Shown here: positions 4,929 to 7,202 of the stretch, piece by piece
Position numbering within the stretch: the stretch's first letter is position 1
How the letters are laid out: every line of letters begins with the position of its first letter
Source of the DNA: an uncultured Ruminococcus sp.
GTDB lineage: Bacteria > Bacillota > Clostridia > Oscillospirales > Acutalibacteraceae
Length of the DNA stretch: 7,202 nt
NCBI GenBank assembly: GCA_902773035.1
Contig: CACYDB010000118.1
Coordinates: 1 to 7,202 of the forward strand
Direction: 5' to 3'
The notes under the pieces: generated by a model
What the model was told of the DNA's origin: nothing
Databases searched by the model: none
What the model saw: only the letters and a program-made list of their open reading frames with translations
Program-made: the position numbers and the translations under genes

Positions 4929-6944
4929 TTATACTCTTCCAAACTGTTTTTCAAGTTCATATCGTGTGATAATTGTACACACAGGTCTGCCGTGAGGACA
5001 ATATCGGAGGGTTTTATCCTCGTCAACCTTGTTGGCAATATCCATAAGCTCCTCACGCGTGCTTATGTTGCCGCCCTTTATCGCGGCTCGGCAGGCGACG
5101 TTGTGGTATATCCAGTCCATTTTCTCGGAGCGGATATCGGTTTTATTCTGAGCTATATAGCCTGCCATTTCAATTACAGAGGACTCAATATCGTCAAAGT
5201 CAAGATACTGCGGAGCTGCTCTGACAATCAAAGTTCCGTTGCCGAAGTCGTCAACGTCAAATGCGCATTCAGCGAACATATCAAGATTGCCGATAGCGGC
5301 TTCGTAATCGTTCTTGTTGAGCAGAACCGTAATGGGCTCAAGAAGCACCTGAGAGAAGCCTGCACCCCTCTCTTTTTTGAGTCGTTCATAAATCATACGC
5401 TCATGAGCGGCGTGCTTGTCGATCAATACGAGCTCCTTGTCGTTCTTCTCGACGATTATATAAGTCCTGAAAGCCTCGCCTACATAGACAAGCTTGTTTT
5501 TAGGCTGCTCGATAATAGGCTTGGGCTCATCAGGCTGCTCGGGCGCTATAGCTTTCTCCGCGGACTGTTTCTGAGGAATGTAGTCGGGCACATAGCTGTC
5601 CGCGGGCTCAGGCTTTGACTCAGAGACGATCTCTGTGTCAATTGATTTGAGCTTAATGTTTTCAATTTTCTTTTCAAAGCCTGTCTGATTTTTTACGGCT
5701 TTGTCGGAATAGACCTCTAAAGGATTTTTGACGTCCGAAAAGCTCGCGTCGGATATGCTTGATTTAGAATCCTTCTTACTGTCAAGGCTCCTGACTACGT
5801 TTTCAAGAACCGAAAGCGGATCTTTATCCTTTGTGTCTTGCGGAATATTTACCTTCTCAAATTTGGAGGGGGTTGTAACAAACGGTTTCGGATTGCGTAT
5901 AGTTTGCGGAAACTCGTTCTCCTCTTTACTTTTAAATGTTATCTGCTTACGCTCGTCAAACTGATTGAGCGAAGTCTTGACGGCGTGATAAACGGCGTCG
6001 AAAATGGGACGCTCATTTATGAATCGCACCTCGATCTTTGAGGGATGAACGTTTACGTCGATTGCTTCAAACGCGACTGTCAGCTGAAGTACGCACGCGG
6101 GGAACTTGCCGACCATTACGGAGCCCTTGCAGGCTTCCTCTATCGCGACTGTCGCCGTGCGTGAGCGGACATAACGACCGTTTATGAAAAAGTTCTGCAT
6201 ACTTCTGTTTGGTCTGGCGTTTAATGGTCGTGAGATATAGCCCTGAACCTTGATTCCGTCGAGCTCGTAATTTACGGGCATAAGCCCGTCGGCGAAATCC
6301 TTACCGTAAACGGAATATATCGCGGATTTGAGCTTTCCGTCGCCCGAGGTTCTGAGTACACGCTTGCCGTCACGGATAAAGGTGAAGGCGATTTCGGGGT
6401 GAGAAAGAGCTGTTTTATCGACCACATTGGCAACTGCGTTGCCCTCTGCTCTGTCTTTTTTTAGAAATTTCATTCTCGCGGGGATGTTATAGAACAGGTC
6501 TCTTACGATAATAGTCGTGCCCACTGGACATCCCGCGTCGTCAAAAACAAGCTCCTCCCCTCCCTCGATCTCGTAAGAGGTGCCTATATCCTCGTTTTTG
6601 TTTCTGGTTAAGAGCTGAAGTCTTGAAACAGATGAAATTGAGGAAAGCGCTTCTCCTCTGAAGCCGAGGGTCGAGATGCTGTCAAGGTCGTTTTCGAGCT
6701 TGATTTTACTCGTAGCGTGCGGAAGAAACGCGAGCTTTATATCGTCGCGCATAATGCCGCAGCCGTTGTCGGTGACTCTCATAAATGTGACTCCGCCGTT
6801 TTGAATTTCAACGGTGATGTCTGTCGCTCCTGCGTCTATTGAGTTTTCGATAAGCTCCTTTATCGCGGAAGCGGGGCGCTCGACAACCTCACCCGCGGCT
6901 ATAAGCTCCGCGACGTGTTTATCAAGCACATTTATGATTCCCAT
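4929..6944 (-). CDS. mutL: DNA mismatch repair protein MutL (endonuclease type)
   Basis: A 671-residue MutL. The N-terminal GHKL ATPase domain (about 1-330) shows ELIENSIDAGAT with catalytic E30 and Mg-binding N34, DNGCG at 59-63, and GFRGEAL at 94-100. It is followed by the transducer domain ending in VNVHPSKIEVRF. A charged, probably disordered linker runs from about 331 to 483. The C-terminal domain carries the nicking-endonuclease metal site: DKHAAHERMIYE (509-520, the DQHA(X)2E(X)4E motif with K for Q), ACR (617-619), CPHGRP (649-654) and FGR at the very end (668-670). QVLLEPI (532-538) lies where the sliding-clamp contact is expected. MutL couples mismatch recognition by MutS to strand nicking, so no MutH is needed. 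The ATG is preceded by GGCGGTGA, and the start is 12 nt after the mutS stop. All expected motifs are intact and there is no frameshift. Confidence 0.97.
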   Translation of the reverse strand: MGIINVLDKHVAELIAAGEVVERPASAIKELIENSIDAGATDITVEIQNGGVTFMRVTDNGCGIMRDDIKLAFLPHATSKIKLENDLDSISTLGFRGEALSSISSVSRLQLLTRNKNEDIGTSYEIEGGEELVFDDAGCPVGTTIIVRDLFYNIPARMKFLKKDRAEGNAVANVVDKTALSHPEIAFTFIRDGKRVLRTSGDGKLKSAIYSVYGKDFADGLMPVNYELDGIKVQGYISRPLNARPNRSMQNFFINGRYVRSRTATVAIEEACKGSVMVGKFPACVLQLTVAFEAIDVNVHPSKIEVRFINERPIFDAVYHAVKTSLNQFDERKQITFKSKEENEFPQTIRNPKPFVTTPSKFEKVNIPQDTKDKDPLSVLENVVRSLDSKKDSKSSISDASFSDVKNPLEVYSDKAVKNQTGFEKKIENIKLKSIDTEIVSESKPEPADSYVPDYIPQKQSAEKAIAPEQPDEPKPIIEQPKNKLVYVGEAFRTYIIVEKNDKELVLIDKHAAHERMIYERLKKERGAGFSQVLLEPITVLLNKNDYEAAIGNLDMFAECAFDVDDFGNGTLIVRAAPQYLDFDDIESSVIEMAGYIAQNKTDIRSEKMDWIYHNVACRAAIKGGNISTREELMDIANKVDEDKTLRYCPHGRPVCTIITRYELEKQFGRV

Positions 6945-6956
6945 TTAATTCACCGC

Positions 6957-7202
6957 CTAAATCATATTTTTGAGTTCGTAAAGTAGGTTCATCGCCTCAA
7001 TCGGCGTGAGAGTATTCAAATCAACGCTGTTGAGCTTATCGGCAACAGCGGGATTAACTCCCGGCATAAGACTTAATTGCTCAAACTCGTTATCCTCGTG
7101 TTTGGGTTTTACGGGTATATCGGAGCTTTTTCCGCTTTCCAAATCGGCTAAAATCTCCTTTGCCCTGTCGATTATATTATCCGGGATTCCTGCGAGCTTT
7201 GC
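6957..7202 (-). CDS. mutS: DNA mismatch repair protein MutS, C-terminal end only (partial)
   Basis: The last 81 residues of an open frame that continues past the right edge. The visible peptide begins AKLAGIPDNIIDRAKEIL, the conserved helix-turn-helix dimerisation segment after the MutS ATPase domain. It ends NTLTPIEAMNLLYELKNMI, the typical MutS C-terminus. Between them QLSLM (positions 7079-7065) fits the QxxL[FM]-type sliding-clamp binding peptide found in this place in MutS. MutS recognises mismatches in newly replicated DNA and recruits MutL, the next gene 12 nt downstream. The Walker motifs and mismatch-binding Phe lie outside the window. A TTG inside the frame is not a start, because the homologous sequence continues upstream of it. 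Confidence 0.93.
   Translation of the reverse strand, partial: AKLAGIPDNIIDRAKEILADLESGKSSDIPVKPKHEDNEFEQLSLMPGVNPAVADKLNSVDLNTLTPIEAMNLLYELKNMI

Noticed and set aside
4928..5056. Longer miaA with up to 43 extra N-terminal residues
   Set aside because: The extension has no family similarity and overlaps mutL; MKTKLLVVAGPTASGKT is the normal MiaA beginning.
4833..5618. A long plus-strand open frame (261 codons) opposite mutL and miaA
   Set aside because: It lies antisense to two genes with complete, recognisable motifs, has no family pattern I recognise, and looks like a shadow of the codon bias of the true strand.
6957..7142. A separate 61-residue small protein
   Set aside because: The frame continues upstream to the window edge with MutS-like sequence; the apparent start is an internal TTG leucine codon.

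Overview
The window looks like the chromosome of a Gram-positive anaerobe of the class Clostridia, most likely a Ruminococcus-like member of the Oscillospiraceae. The evidence is SepF, DivIVA and YlmH (a Firmicutes division cluster), a Bacillus-type MutL with an endonuclease motif, strong AGGAG ribosome sites, and moderate GC with frequent ATA/AAA codons in places. The genus is inference; the Clostridia-type Firmicutes assignment is well supported.

Every supported gene lies on the minus strand. In transcription order, from high to low coordinates, they are: mutS (C-terminal end only), mutL, miaA, a HlyD-like membrane-anchored adaptor protein, yggS, sepF, ylmH, divIVA and ileS (first 17 codons only). 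The junctions are very tight: gaps of 12, 1, 23, 11 and 25 nt, and overlaps of 8, 23 and about 14 nt. I see no intrinsic terminator, tRNA, rRNA, mobile element or CRISPR array, and no gene-free stretch above 25 nt.

The right half (about 4930-7202) is mismatch repair: MutS recognises mismatches and MutL nicks the strand. It runs into miaA, the tRNA i6A37 prenyltransferase. The left part (1-2717) is the ylm-type division cluster: YggS (PLP homeostasis), SepF (FtsZ membrane anchor), YlmH (S4 RNA-binding protein) and DivIVA (polar/septal scaffold), leading into isoleucyl-tRNA synthetase. Between the two modules sits a 431-residue HlyD/membrane-fusion-like protein with no transporter partner visible.

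The most useful non-coding observations are three. A near-consensus sigma-A promoter (TTGACA, 17 bp, GATAAT) lies in an unusually AT-rich part of yggS, aimed at sepF, and has a perfect AT-rich inverted repeat upstream. Two mutually exclusive hairpins lie at the miaA/hlyD-like junction, one of which would cover the downstream ribosome site. Finally, two features familiar from relatives are missing: ylmG between sepF and ylmH, and space for a T-box leader before ileS. No clearly new biological system is visible. The orphan adaptor protein is the least understood gene here.
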